Source: Alphaproteobacteria bacterium
GTDB taxonomy: Bacteria > Pseudomonadota > Alphaproteobacteria > Sphingomonadales > Sphingomonadaceae
Reading direction: 5' to 3'
DNA: 13,035 nt
Assembly: GCA_028293055.1 (NCBI GenBank)
Contig: JAQGLD010000087.1
Location: forward strand, 1 to 13,035
Shown here: positions 1-6,484 of the stretch, in pieces
Numbering within the stretch: position 1 is the first letter of the stretch
Layout of the letters: every line of letters begins with the position of its first letter
Position numbers and translations under genes: made by a program
Notes under the pieces: generated by a model
What the model saw: only the letters and a program-made list of their open reading frames with translations
What the model was told of the DNA's origin: nothing
Databases searched by the model: none

Positions 1-414
1 AATATCACCGGGCCGTTCCGCGCCGCCGGCAAGCCGGTGAGCGGGCTCGAGACGCTGGAGGAGCAGTTCGGTTTCTTCGATCACCTGTCGGAGGATTCGC
101 AGCGCAAGTTCCTGGTCGCGGTGCTCGATTCCCCGGAGGAGACGAAGAAGCAGTTCGCCGAAATGCTCGCCGCCTGGTCGAACGGCGACCTCGCCGGAAT
201 CGCTCGCTCGTTCGACGACGAGACCCAGATGTCCGCGGAGCTGCGCCAGGTGCTGATGGCGCAGCGCAACGCCCGCTGGGCCGACTGGCTCAAGGCGCGG
301 ATGGAGAAGCCCGGAGTGGTCTTCGTGGCGGTCGGCGCCGGACATCTCGCCGGCAAGGATTCGGTCGAAGCGATGCTCGAGGCGCGAGGGCTGAAGGTGC
401 AACGGGTCCAGTAG
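1..414 (+). CDS. TraB/GumN family protein, C-terminal part
   Basis: The reading frame is open from the first base, so the gene starts outside the window; 137 residues are visible and it ends at TAG 412-414. The segment GLETLEEQ near visible residue 15 and the late segment VAVGAGHLAG are the conserved 'G-LET--Q' and 'GxGHL' signatures of the TraB/GumN family. RNARWADWL between them is also typical. The family resembles TIKI-type metalloproteases, and bacterial members are usually exported or membrane-anchored proteins of uncertain role. The N-terminal part with the signal peptide and the first conserved motif is missing from the window, so activity cannot be judged. It is co-directional with rplY but separated from it by 228 bp containing a palindromic repeat, so it is probably not in the same operon. 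The family call is fairly secure; the function is not known. Confidence 0.85.
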   Translation, partial: NITGPFRAAGKPVSGLETLEEQFGFFDHLSEDSQRKFLVAVLDSPEETKKQFAEMLAAWSNGDLAGIARSFDDETQMSAELRQVLMAQRNARWADWLKARMEKPGVVFVAVGAGHLAGKDSVEAMLEARGLKVQRVQ

Positions 415-419
415 AAACT

Positions 420-530
420 CCCCTCCCGCTCGCCGGAGGGGATGAGGGGTGGCCTGAAGCGGGCGAACCAGCACAGGCGTGCGCACCGCCGAAGCCCTCC
501 CACCCCCTGGCCCCTCCCGCGGGCGGGGGG
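420..530. repeat. Large GC-rich intergenic palindrome (REP-like), possible terminator
   Basis: Two arms are inverted copies of each other: 420-452 and roughly 500-530. For example GGAGGGG at 435-441 is matched by CCCCTCC at 511-517, and GGGGTGG at 446-452 by CCACCCC at 500-506. The left arm also folds on itself (CCCCTCC 420-426 with GGAGGGG 435-441, 8-base loop), and the right arm has a similar internal fold. It begins six bases after the TraB/GumN stop and has no T-tract. This looks like a dispersed intergenic palindrome of the kind seen in alphaproteobacteria, and it could also end transcription of the upstream gene. The remaining gap (531-642) holds the rplY leader; I see no convincing promoter there. 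Confidence 0.65.
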
Positions 531-642
531 CGATAACTTGCCTTTCCCCCCCTGCTTCGCTAAGGGGCCGCTTCCCCGCTCATATTCATCCCTGGAGGCG
601 TGAGCGCGGGTATTTTGAACATCCATTTTTGGAGACATGCAC

Positions 643-1299
643 ATGAGCGAACAGCTTACGCTGTCGGCCGAGACGCGCGATCGGGCAGGCAAGGGAGCCT
701 CCCGTGCGATCCGTCGCGAAGGCCGCGTCCCCGCCGTCGTCTACGGCAACAAGGAAGAGCCCCTCGCCATTCACGTGGAGGAGAAGGCGCTGATCAAGGC
801 GCTTTCCAGCGGCCACTTCATGAATTCGGTGGTGATGATCGATCATCCCGGCGGCCAGGCCCGCACCCTTCCCAAGGACGTTCAGTTTCACCCGGTCACC
901 GACCGGCCGCTGCATGTCGATTTCCTGCGCATCTCCGAGCATAGCGAAGTCCATGTCTCGGTCCCGATCAGCTTCGTCGGCGAGGATCGCTCGCGCGGCC
1001 TCAAGCGTGGCGGCGTGCTCAACGCCGTGCGCCACGAGCTCGAGCTGGTCTGCGACGCAGCTTCCATCCCCGACGAGATCGAGATCGACCTGTCCGGCAT
1101 GGACATCGGCGATTCGCTCCACATCAGCCAGGTGAAGCTGCCCGACGGAGTCCAGTCGGCGATCACCGATCGCGACTTCACGATCGCGACGATCGTGCCC
1201 TCGTCCGGCATGACCCTCGACACCGAGGATGCCGCGGCCGCCGAAGCGGCTCCGGAAGCCCCGGCCGAAGCCGAAGGTGACGAAACCAAGGAAGGCTGA
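643..1299 (+). CDS. rplY: 50S ribosomal protein L25 / general stress protein Ctc
   Basis: 218 residues, the long (Ctc/TL5) form of bL25, which binds 5S rRNA in the large ribosomal subunit. Residues 1-90 are the 5S-binding L25 domain, including the basic stretch [19 protein letters not shown]. The signature [15 protein letters not shown] near residues 86-100 leads into the beta-rich C-terminal TL5 domain (to about 185). The last 30 residues are an acidic Ala/Glu/Pro tail, as in many alphaproteobacterial homologues. An ATG also occurs at 637, but the GGAG at 631-634 lies only two bases from it and eight from the ATG at 643, so 643 is chosen. The stop lies 14 bp before the pth start, and rplY-pth is a common bacterial pair. 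The family name reflects stress induction in Bacillus; I see no stress promoter here. Confidence 0.96.
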   Translation: MSEQLTLSAETRDRAGKGASRAIRREGRVPAVVYGNKEEPLAIHVEEKALIKALSSGHFMNSVVMIDHPGGQARTLPKDVQFHPVTDRPLHVDFLRISEHSEVHVSVPISFVGEDRSRGLKRGGVLNAVRHELELVCDAASIPDEIEIDLSGMDIGDSLHISQVKLPDGVQSAITDRDFTIATIVPSSGMTLDTEDAAAAEAAPEAPAEAEGDETKEG

Positions 1300-1313
1300 G
1301 GGAACAGACCCTC

Positions 1314-1991
1314 ATGTCTTTCGTGGCCTGGCTCGGCTCCTTCTTCGGCGTGAAGCCGGTGGAGGTGCCGGGCCAGCCGCTCTCGGCCGAGACGGCAACG
1401 GATTGGGGGGAATTCGAGCCCGTGCAGATCTGGGTCGGCCTCGGCAATCCCGGCGCGCGCTACGCGATGCAGCGCCACAATGTCGGCTTCATGGCGGTTG
1501 ACGCGATCGCCGAGATTCACAAGTTCGATCCTCCGAAGAAGGCCTTTTCGGGCTGGGCCCAGCAGGGCCGCATCGGCGACGCGCGGATCCTCCTGCTCAA
1601 GCCTTCCACCTTCATGAACGAAAGCGGGCGCTCGGCCGGAGAGGCGATGCGCTTCTTCAAGAAGGAGATTGGCGACGTCACGGTCTTCCACGACGAGCTC
1701 GATCTCGCCCCGTTCAAGGTCAAGGTGAAGACGGGCGGCGGAACGGCCGGCCATAACGGCCTGCGCTCGATCGAAGCCCATCTCGGCAACGCGTTCCGCC
1801 GGGTTCGCATCGGGATCGGCCATCCCGGCCACAAGGACAGGGTCACCGGCCATGTCCTCGGCAATTACGCCAAGGCGGAGACGGACTCACTCGCCGAGAC
1901 GCTCGGCGCGATCGCGGCCGAAGCCGACTGGCTCGCCAAGCGCGACGATGCTCGATTCATGAACGCCGTCGCCCTCCGTCAGCAGGACTGA
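1314..1991 (+). CDS. pth: Peptidyl-tRNA hydrolase with N-terminal extension
   Basis: 225 residues. It hydrolyses the ester bond of peptidyl-tRNAs released from stalled ribosomes, recycling tRNA. The core begins at residue 37 (VQIWVGLGNPG). Catalytic-site residues are present: Asn45 in GNPG, the general base His55 in RHN, Asn102 in FMNESG, Asp127 in FHDELD, and Asn148 in AGHNG. Usual Pth length is about 190 residues; the first 36 residues (MSFVAWLGSFFGVKP...) are extra. The codons of this extension end almost always in G or C, like the core, and a GAGGGA at 1298-1303 lies 10 bases before ATG 1314, which favours the long form. An in-frame GTG at 1422 would give the standard-length protein and cannot be excluded. 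It is probably co-transcribed with rplY. The enzyme call is certain; the start is moderately so. Confidence 0.96.
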   Translation: MSFVAWLGSFFGVKPVEVPGQPLSAETATDWGEFEPVQIWVGLGNPGARYAMQRHNVGFMAVDAIAEIHKFDPPKKAFSGWAQQGRIGDARILLLKPSTFMNESGRSAGEAMRFFKKEIGDVTVFHDELDLAPFKVKVKTGGGTAGHNGLRSIEAHLGNAFRRVRIGIGHPGHKDRVTGHVLGNYAKAETDSLAETLGAIAAEADWLAKRDDARFMNAVALRQQD

Positions 1992-2003
1992 GCCGCCCTC
2001 GCC

Positions 2004-2222
2004 TTGCGCCGCTCCGTCCGCATGGGAGTCGGCGACGCCGTCCTTTATCGCGGCGTGGAGCACCGCCACGGCCGCATCACGCCCAATCCGAATGGCTGGT
2101 CGGCGCATCTCTTCCTGCATTGGGTGGAGGGCGACGGAGTGCATCGCCATCATGGCTTCGACAATCGGGTCGACCCCGGCAAGGTCGAATTCAGTTTCAG
2201 CCAGGGTCGAAACCGACCCTAG
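2004..2222 (+). pseudogene. C-terminal remnant resembling a 2OG-Fe(II) oxygenase
   Basis: A 72-codon frame directly after pth encodes GDAVLYRGVEHRHGR and then WSAHLFLHWVEGDG followed by FDNR. This resembles the C-terminal part of prolyl-4-hydroxylase-like 2OG-Fe(II) oxygenases, where 'GDA-LYRG----HWR' carries the last iron-ligand His and a 2-oxoglutarate-binding Arg, followed by 'FLHYV--DG'. The HxD motif and the rest of the fold are absent, because pth ends only 12 bases upstream. There is no usable ribosome-binding site for the TTG at 2004 or the ATG at 2022. Codon use is like that of a real gene (G/C-ending). I therefore read it as a truncated leftover rather than a working small gene. The homology is recalled from the family pattern, not searched. 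Confidence 0.4.
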
Positions 2223-2251
2223 AACCTGCTCCGACCGGACTGAACCGCGAG

Positions 2252-2317
2252 TTCCCCAGCGGAGGCCGGGGTCCAGCCACATGGCCCTTTGAAACCGGAT
2301 CCCGGCCTCGCCGGGAA
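2252..2317. repeat. Intergenic inverted repeat
   Basis: The left arm 2252-2276 (TTCCCCAGCGGAGGCCGGGG then TCCAG) and the right arm 2295-2317 are imperfect inverted copies. The right arm read on the other strand is TTCCCGGCGAGGCCGGGATC then CGG. The loop is 18 bases. It lies between the oxygenase remnant and the convergent cupin gene. It differs in sequence from the palindrome at 420-530. Dispersed palindromes with a GGCCGGGATCC-like core are, as I recall, common in sphingomonad intergenic DNA. It may be a mobile REP-like unit, a bidirectional terminator, or both. Confidence 0.6.
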
Positions 2318-2355
2318 ACTGTTCAATGGAAACAGCACAACACTCGAACGCTGCG

Positions 2356-2380
2356 GGCCGCCCTATCGCGCTGGGCGGCC
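2356..2380 (-). terminator. Strong hairpin downstream of the cupin gene
   Basis: GGCCGCCC at 2356-2363 pairs perfectly with GGGCGGCC at 2373-2380 around a 9-base loop. It begins 12 bases after the stop of the minus-strand cupin gene. No T-tract follows on either strand, so it may stabilise the 3' end or act with Rho rather than as a classical intrinsic terminator. Together with the repeat at 2252-2317 it fills the gap between the convergent plus- and minus-strand regions. Confidence 0.45.
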
Positions 2381-2392
2381 GGGGCTCGAACC

Positions 2393-3586
2393 TCAGCCGC
2401 GAATCAGCGCAGGCTTCAATATCCCCACCTCGACCAGCTTCTCGACCAGCTCGCGCAGCGCGCCGATTCCCTGGTGCGGAAAGCGCGCGAACAATTCCTG
2501 GAGCGAGACCAGGGGCCGCGCCAATAACCATTCGACCTCGTCGGCCATCCCGCCAACCGAGACTGGCTCGCCGGTTTCGCGGACCAGCAATGCGCCGCCG
2601 TCGGGCCGCTCGACCCGGGCAGCGACGCCGGTACGGGCGAAGGATTCGAGCGCCGGCCGCGACGGCAGGCTGAGGCCGTGGGCCGGCCGGGCCAGGCTGC
2701 GCTGCATCACCGCGACGGACTCGAAGAAAGCCGGCGACCGAACGATCTCCGCGAGACGGCCTGCGAGGGCGTCGAGATGCTCGCGCAGCGGCGCGCCGCC
2801 ATCGATGCGGGCATCGGGCAGGTAAGCGCGGAGCAGCGCCTCGCGCATCGCCGCCCGCTTCAGGGTCTTGAGGAAGAAGCGTCCCGATGCCGGCATCACC
2901 GACAAGGTGAGGTGAAGCGATTCCCGGCTGCTGGCCAGCGCATCGTGGTAGAAACCTCGCGGTATGTAGAGCAGGTCGCCGGGCCGCATCGTCACCTCGA
3001 GCAGCAACTCCCCCCGCTCGGCCAGCGCGCGGCGCTGGAGGGCCTCCGCAGTAGCATCATTCTCGACCGGCTCCGCCGAGCGATTGGCATAGATGCGCCA
3101 CACCTTCTCGCCCTCGCTATGGACCGCGAAGACCTCGTGCATGTCGTAATGGGTGTTGAACGCCTGTACCCCTTCGAACGAGCAATAGAGATTGGCGTTT
3201 CCGACCCCGGCGAAGCGTTCGGCGAGCATGTCGGTTACCTGCCGTACTTCGGGCGCGATAGACTGGACATAATTGGCGACCAGGCTTGCGCCCATCGCGA
3301 GGAAGGTCTCGACCTTGGCGAGGCTCGCGCGGCGCAGCGCACCGTCCTGCTGCGAGATCTCTTCCATGTAGAGATCGGGCGCGATCGGCCGGTTGGCGCG
3401 GATCAGCTTGAGATTGGCCTCGCTCCAGTGCGACCACAGGCCGAGCAGCGCATTGAGCCGATCCCAGGACATCAGCGCGAGGCGGGGCGAATCCGGGGGA
3501 GCCGGAATATGAAGCGGCCGGCGCCCGTAATATTCGGACATGAACAGGTCGGCGCCGATCGGCGCGATGAGATGGTTGAAATCCAC
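2393..3586 (-). CDS. Cupin_4/JmjC family oxygenase (ribosomal-oxygenase-like)
   Basis: 397 residues. The family consists of Fe(II)/2-oxoglutarate-dependent protein hydroxylases; the E. coli member RoxA (YcfD, about 373 residues) hydroxylates an arginine of ribosomal protein uL16. Visible here are the N-terminal segment FMSEYYGRRPLHI and the iron-binding HxD as His146 and Asp148 in FNTHYDMHEVF. These are followed by GEKVWRIY and by the distal His214 in PGDLLYIPRGFYHDAL. The last ~40 residues look like the winged-helix end of this family (LVEKLVEVGILKP). The start is GTG at 3586 with a weak ribosome-binding site; an ATG at 3541 would cut into the conserved N-terminus. It follows the beta-lactamase gene by 43 bp on the same strand and may be co-transcribed with it. 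The fold call is solid; the substrate is unknown and need not be uL16. Confidence 0.8.
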   Translation of the reverse strand: MDFNHLIAPIGADLFMSEYYGRRPLHIPAPPDSPRLALMSWDRLNALLGLWSHWSEANLKLIRANRPIAPDLYMEEISQQDGALRRASLAKVETFLAMGASLVANYVQSIAPEVRQVTDMLAERFAGVGNANLYCSFEGVQAFNTHYDMHEVFAVHSEGEKVWRIYANRSAEPVENDATAEALQRRALAERGELLLEVTMRPGDLLYIPRGFYHDALASSRESLHLTLSVMPASGRFFLKTLKRAAMREALLRAYLPDARIDGGAPLREHLDALAGRLAEIVRSPAFFESVAVMQRSLARPAHGLSLPSRPALESFARTGVAARVERPDGGALLVRETGEPVSVGGMADEVEWLLARPLVSLQELFARFPHQGIGALRELVEKLVEVGILKPALIRG

Positions 3587-3629
3587 GCGCTGGAATTATC
3601 AGCCCGCTCGGGCGTTTGCCAGTCGCGCT

Positions 3630-4496
3630 TCAGCCCAAGGGCAGTGTCGCAACCGCCCGTCCGACCGACGCCAGGATCGAATCGCGCAGCGGCGCATCGA
3701 CCGAGGCGCCGGTGAGGTAGGCTACAACGAGAAGAGGCCGCCCGCCCCGCGCCGGCCAGGCGATGGCGATATCGTTGCTGGTGCCATGCATCCCGCTCCC
3801 GGTCTTGTCACCGACCCGCCAGCCGATCGGAAAGCCCGCCCGCAGCCGGGCCTTGCCGGTCCTGCAGGCCAGCAGCCATGCGGTCAGCCGGCGCCGAGAT
3901 GCCGGGCTCAGCACCTGGCCGAGCAGAACGCGTTTCATGTCCGCGAGCATCGCCGCGGGCGAGCTGGTGTCGCGAGGATCGCCAGGTTCGGCCTGGCCGA
4001 GCGTCGGCTCGACCCGGTCGAGGCGGGTGACCCCGTCGCCGAGGCTGCGCGCGAAGCGGGTGAACCCGGCCGGGCCGTCGATCGCCGGGAGCAGCAAATT
4101 GGCCGCCGCATTGTCGCTGTCGACGATCGCCGCCCGGCACAGCTCGGCGACGCTTGCGCCGCGCCCGACGCGGGTCTTGGTGAAAGGCGAGTTGGGAAGC
4201 AGATCGTCTCCCGCGATCGGGACGATCCGCGCCAGATGCTCGCGGCCGCGATCGGCATTGCGCAGCAGCGCCGCGACCAGCAGGAACTTGAACGTGCTGC
4301 ACAGCGGGAAAGTCTGGTCGGCGCGCCAGGCGAAATGCCGGCCGGTGGCGCTATCGTGCACCGCGACACCCAGCCGCCCGCCGCTTCGCCGCTCGAGGCG
4401 CTCGATCGTGTCGCGCAGATCCGGTGCTGCGGCGCCGACAGCCGGCGCGGCAAGCAGCAGGCTCGTCGTTGCCGTGATGAATTGGCGTCTGTCCAT
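3630..4496 (-). CDS. bla: Class A beta-lactamase, Tat/Sec-exported
   Basis: 288 residues; a periplasmic serine enzyme that opens beta-lactam rings. All class A motifs are visible: Ser67-x-x-Lys70 in LCSTFK (Ambler 70-73), Ser127-Asp-Asn129 (SDN loop, 130-132), Glu163 in RVEPTLGQ (Ambler 166), and Lys231-Thr-Gly233 (KTG, 234-236). The omega-loop partners Arg161 and Asp176 (164/179) are kept. Unusual is Gly167, where the family usually has Asn170. A Cys precedes the nucleophile (Ambler 69), but no Cys is present at 238, so the carbapenemase-type 69-238 disulfide is absent. The N-terminus MDRRQFITATTSLLLAAPAV has a twin-arginine pattern and a hydrophobic stretch. The start ATG at 4496 has a GGAGG at 4502-4506, five bases upstream; a TTG at 4541 is less likely. 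No ampR- or blaI-type regulator is adjacent. Substrate range cannot be read from sequence. Confidence 0.93.
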   Translation of the reverse strand: MDRRQFITATTSLLLAAPAVGAAAPDLRDTIERLERRSGGRLGVAVHDSATGRHFAWRADQTFPLCSTFKFLLVAALLRNADRGREHLARIVPIAGDDLLPNSPFTKTRVGRGASVAELCRAAIVDSDNAAANLLLPAIDGPAGFTRFARSLGDGVTRLDRVEPTLGQAEPGDPRDTSSPAAMLADMKRVLLGQVLSPASRRRLTAWLLACRTGKARLRAGFPIGWRVGDKTGSGMHGTSNDIAIAWPARGGRPLLVVAYLTGASVDAPLRDSILASVGRAVATLPLG

Positions 4497-4564
4497 ATCG
4501 GCCTCCCCCTGCAGAATGGGCAGGCTGCCTCTGGCGAGCAAACGAACTTAACTCGAACGAGCCA

Positions 4565-4577
4565 TTAGCTGAGCTAA
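4565..4577. promoter_or_regulatory. 13-bp perfect palindrome upstream of bla
   Basis: TTAGCTGAGCTAA is a perfect interrupted palindrome (6-bp half sites around one G), 68 bp upstream of the beta-lactamase start and clear of the upstream terminator. Its AT-rich ends and position fit a dimeric repressor or activator site. No regulator gene is adjacent, so the protein is unknown. It could be a chance palindrome. Confidence 0.35.
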
Positions 4578-4586
4578 GGGCAGAAA

Positions 4587-4611
4587 CCTCCTCCGCTATG
4601 CGGCAGGGAGG
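4587..4611 (-). terminator. Terminator after the first serine hydrolase
   Basis: Directly after the TAG at 4612-4614, read on the minus strand, CCTCC (4611-4607) and CCGC (4603-4600) pair with GCGG (4596-4593) and GGAGG (4591-4587). The apical loop is ATA, and a small internal loop separates the two stems. TTTCTG follows. This is an intrinsic-type terminator separating the hydrolase gene from the beta-lactamase gene downstream. Confidence 0.55.
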
Positions 4612-5790
4612 CTAATTCGCATGTTCGCCATATTCCCAGCCCCAGGGCGCGCCGGTCTCGCCGATCGCTGCACGGACCAGGCTCGGGAAAACCGCTTCGG
4701 CACGAACATCGTTGGCGAGGATGACCACGCAACGCTTGCGCCGTTCGACGCAGACCCACGTATTGCCGGTCTGCTCGTCATGGCCGCCCTTGTAGAAGCC
4801 AGGGCCCTGCGGTCCGCTGAACGCGACCACTCCGAGCCCGGCGGAAAGCCCCTTCCAGCGCTCGGCCGGCGGAAGCTCGGGCAGCAATGTCGGGAATTGG
4901 GTGCGAGTGGTGATCGGCAATTGGCCTCGCACCATCTCCCTCCGCGCGGACCGGCTGAGGCCGTCGCCGCGGACGAAGCCCGCGGCGAAGCGCGAAAAGT
5001 CGGCGATCGTCGTATCCATCGATCCCGCGGCGCGGACGCGGCTGCGCTCGTCATGCGGCACCACTATGCCCTCGGCGGTCCATCCGTCGGCGAGATGGCC
5101 GGCGAAATCGGGGCGCCACTTCATGCTGGTGTCGCGCATTCCGAAGCGGTCGAAAACCCTTTTCCTGACCTCCGCGCCGAGCTCGATGCCGAGCCCCTTT
5201 TCGACCGCGAACTGGAGCAAAACGATGCCTTCGCCGGAATAAGCGTAGCGGGTGCCGGGATCGAAATGGAAGCGCAGCTTGTGATCGGGCTCGACGAAGG
5301 CGAAATTGGCGAAGCCGGACGCATGGGTGAGCAGCATCCTCGGCGTAAGCTTGCGCCAGCGATCGTCGCCGGCCAGGTCCCCCCAATTGCCGTAGCCGTC
5401 GATATTGCCGTAATCGGGAAGCGGACGCTGCAGATAGGCGGCGATCGGGCGATCGAGATCGAGCCGGCCTTCATCGACCAATTGCATCATCGTGTAAGCG
5501 AACACCGCCTTGGTCAGCGAGGCGCCGTACATGATCGTGTCGGTCTTCAACGGATCGCCGGCGGCGTTGCGCACTCCCCAGCTGCGCACCAGCAGCGGCT
5601 TGCCGTCCTCGATCACGGCCATGGCGAGGCCGCGCGCACCAGTGCGTGCCATCGCCCTGGCAACCTCGGCGTCGAGGGCGCGTCCAAGCGCGTCCGGCTT
5701 GCGCACCGCGCTCAGAGCGGAGGCCGAGCCGCCCAAGGCGAAGAGGCTGAACAGCAGTGCGGCCAGGGCCGCCTTACGGGCGATTCGCAT
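4612..5790 (-). CDS. Serine hydrolase, beta-lactamase/PBP fold (class C-like)
   Basis: 392 residues, exported: a basic start (MRIARKAA) and a hydrophobic stretch to about residue 25 ending in SASA look like a Sec signal peptide. The catalytic SxxK is Ser91-Leu-Thr-Lys94 (YGASLTKAVF). The second motif is Tyr184-Ser-Gly in AYSGEG, where class C enzymes have YxN. The usual third motif (KTG or HxG) is represented by KGGHDEQTGN near residue 350. Such proteins (Pfam Beta-lactamase, PF00144) are esterases, D-aminopeptidases or peptidoglycan-related hydrolases more often than true beta-lactamases. The start ATG at 5790 is preceded by AGGAG/AAGGAG; a TTG at 5820 would only add a non-signal extension. 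It follows the GST gene by 30 bp and ends in a terminator, so it is probably the last gene of a three-gene operon. The substrate is unknown. Confidence 0.87.
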   Translation of the reverse strand: MRIARKAALAALLFSLFALGGSASALSAVRKPDALGRALDAEVARAMARTGARGLAMAVIEDGKPLLVRSWGVRNAAGDPLKTDTIMYGASLTKAVFAYTMMQLVDEGRLDLDRPIAAYLQRPLPDYGNIDGYGNWGDLAGDDRWRKLTPRMLLTHASGFANFAFVEPDHKLRFHFDPGTRYAYSGEGIVLLQFAVEKGLGIELGAEVRKRVFDRFGMRDTSMKWRPDFAGHLADGWTAEGIVVPHDERSRVRAAGSMDTTIADFSRFAAGFVRGDGLSRSARREMVRGQLPITTRTQFPTLLPELPPAERWKGLSAGLGVVAFSGPQGPGFYKGGHDEQTGNTWVCVERRKRCVVILANDVRAEAVFPSLVRAAIGETGAPWGWEYGEHAN

Positions 5791-5820
5791 TGCTCCTTCT
5801 CCTGAGCTGGGACCGGACAA

Positions 5821-6468
5821 TCAGGCGGGGAAAAGGCCGAAATAGGGCTCGGCTTCCGCGAGCACCCGGGCGAAGGACGGCCGTGCCTTCAGCCTGTCGA
5901 GATAGGCCGCGAGCGAAGCATGGCCGCTGCCCGCAGGTTCGACCTTGTCGGCGTAGAACAAGGCGGGCGCGGCCGAGCAATCGGCCAGGGTGAATGCTTC
6001 GCCGGCCGCCCATGGCGACGGCGCGAAGCGCCCGTCGAGGAGCGAATAGGCCGTCCGGATCGTCAGCCGCGCTTCCTCGACCCCGTGCGGGTCGCCTCGC
6101 GATTCGGGCCGAAGCCGGTCGCCGACGATCTTCTGCATGGGCTGGTGAATATAATGGTCGTAGAATCGGTCCTGCAGCCGCACTTCAAGCGCCGCCGAAG
6201 GATCCGCCGGCACCAGCCCGCGCTCCCCGCCGCCGTGCAGGTCCAGATATTCGACGATGATACTGGCCTCCGGAACGGTGTCGCCGCGGCTCGAATCGAC
6301 CAGGACCGGCATCTTGGCGATCGGCCAGATCGCCCGGAAGGCGGCGGTCGACTTGGGATCGCCGAAGTCGACGATCTCGGGGGTGAAGTCGATCCCCTTC
6401 TCGTAGAGCGCGATCAGCGCCTTCCAGCAGAAGGAGGAGAGCGGATGGTAGTGGAGGATGAAAGCCAT
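5821..6468 (-). CDS. Glutathione S-transferase family protein
   Basis: 215 residues, normal length for a cytosolic GST. The N-terminal thioredoxin-like domain (1-80) starts FILHYHPLSSFCWKAL, placing Ser11/Ser12 and Cys14 where the catalytic Ser or Cys is found. It has the cis-proline loop MPVLVD (Pro54) and the Glu67-Ala-Ser69 segment followed by IIVEYL, which binds the gamma-glutamyl part of glutathione. The helical C-terminal domain contains FTLADCSAAPALFYAD, matching the conserved N-capping 'tlAD' region. The start ATG at 6468 has GGATGAGG just upstream. It lies 16 bp after the membrane-protein gene and 30 bp before the hydrolase gene. The co-substrate is unknown; its place in a MarR-linked unit suggests a detoxification role, which is inference. 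Confidence 0.9.
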   Translation of the reverse strand: MAFILHYHPLSSFCWKALIALYEKGIDFTPEIVDFGDPKSTAAFRAIWPIAKMPVLVDSSRGDTVPEASIIVEYLDLHGGGERGLVPADPSAALEVRLQDRFYDHYIHQPMQKIVGDRLRPESRGDPHGVEEARLTIRTAYSLLDGRFAPSPWAAGEAFTLADCSAAPALFYADKVEPAGSGHASLAAYLDRLKARPSFARVLAEAEPYFGLFPA

Positions 6469-6484
6469 CCCTCATCCTAAACCG

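Noticed and set aside
538..566. Possible promoter TTGCCT, 17 bp, TAAGGG upstream of rplY
   Set aside because: The -10 match is poor and the -35 overlaps the edge of the repeat region; not strong enough to list.
1301..1325. Second EcfG-like match (GGAAC, 16 bp, CGTG) at the start of pth
   Set aside because: One mismatch in CGTT, inside an apparent coding segment; matches of this quality are expected by chance several times in a 13-kb window.
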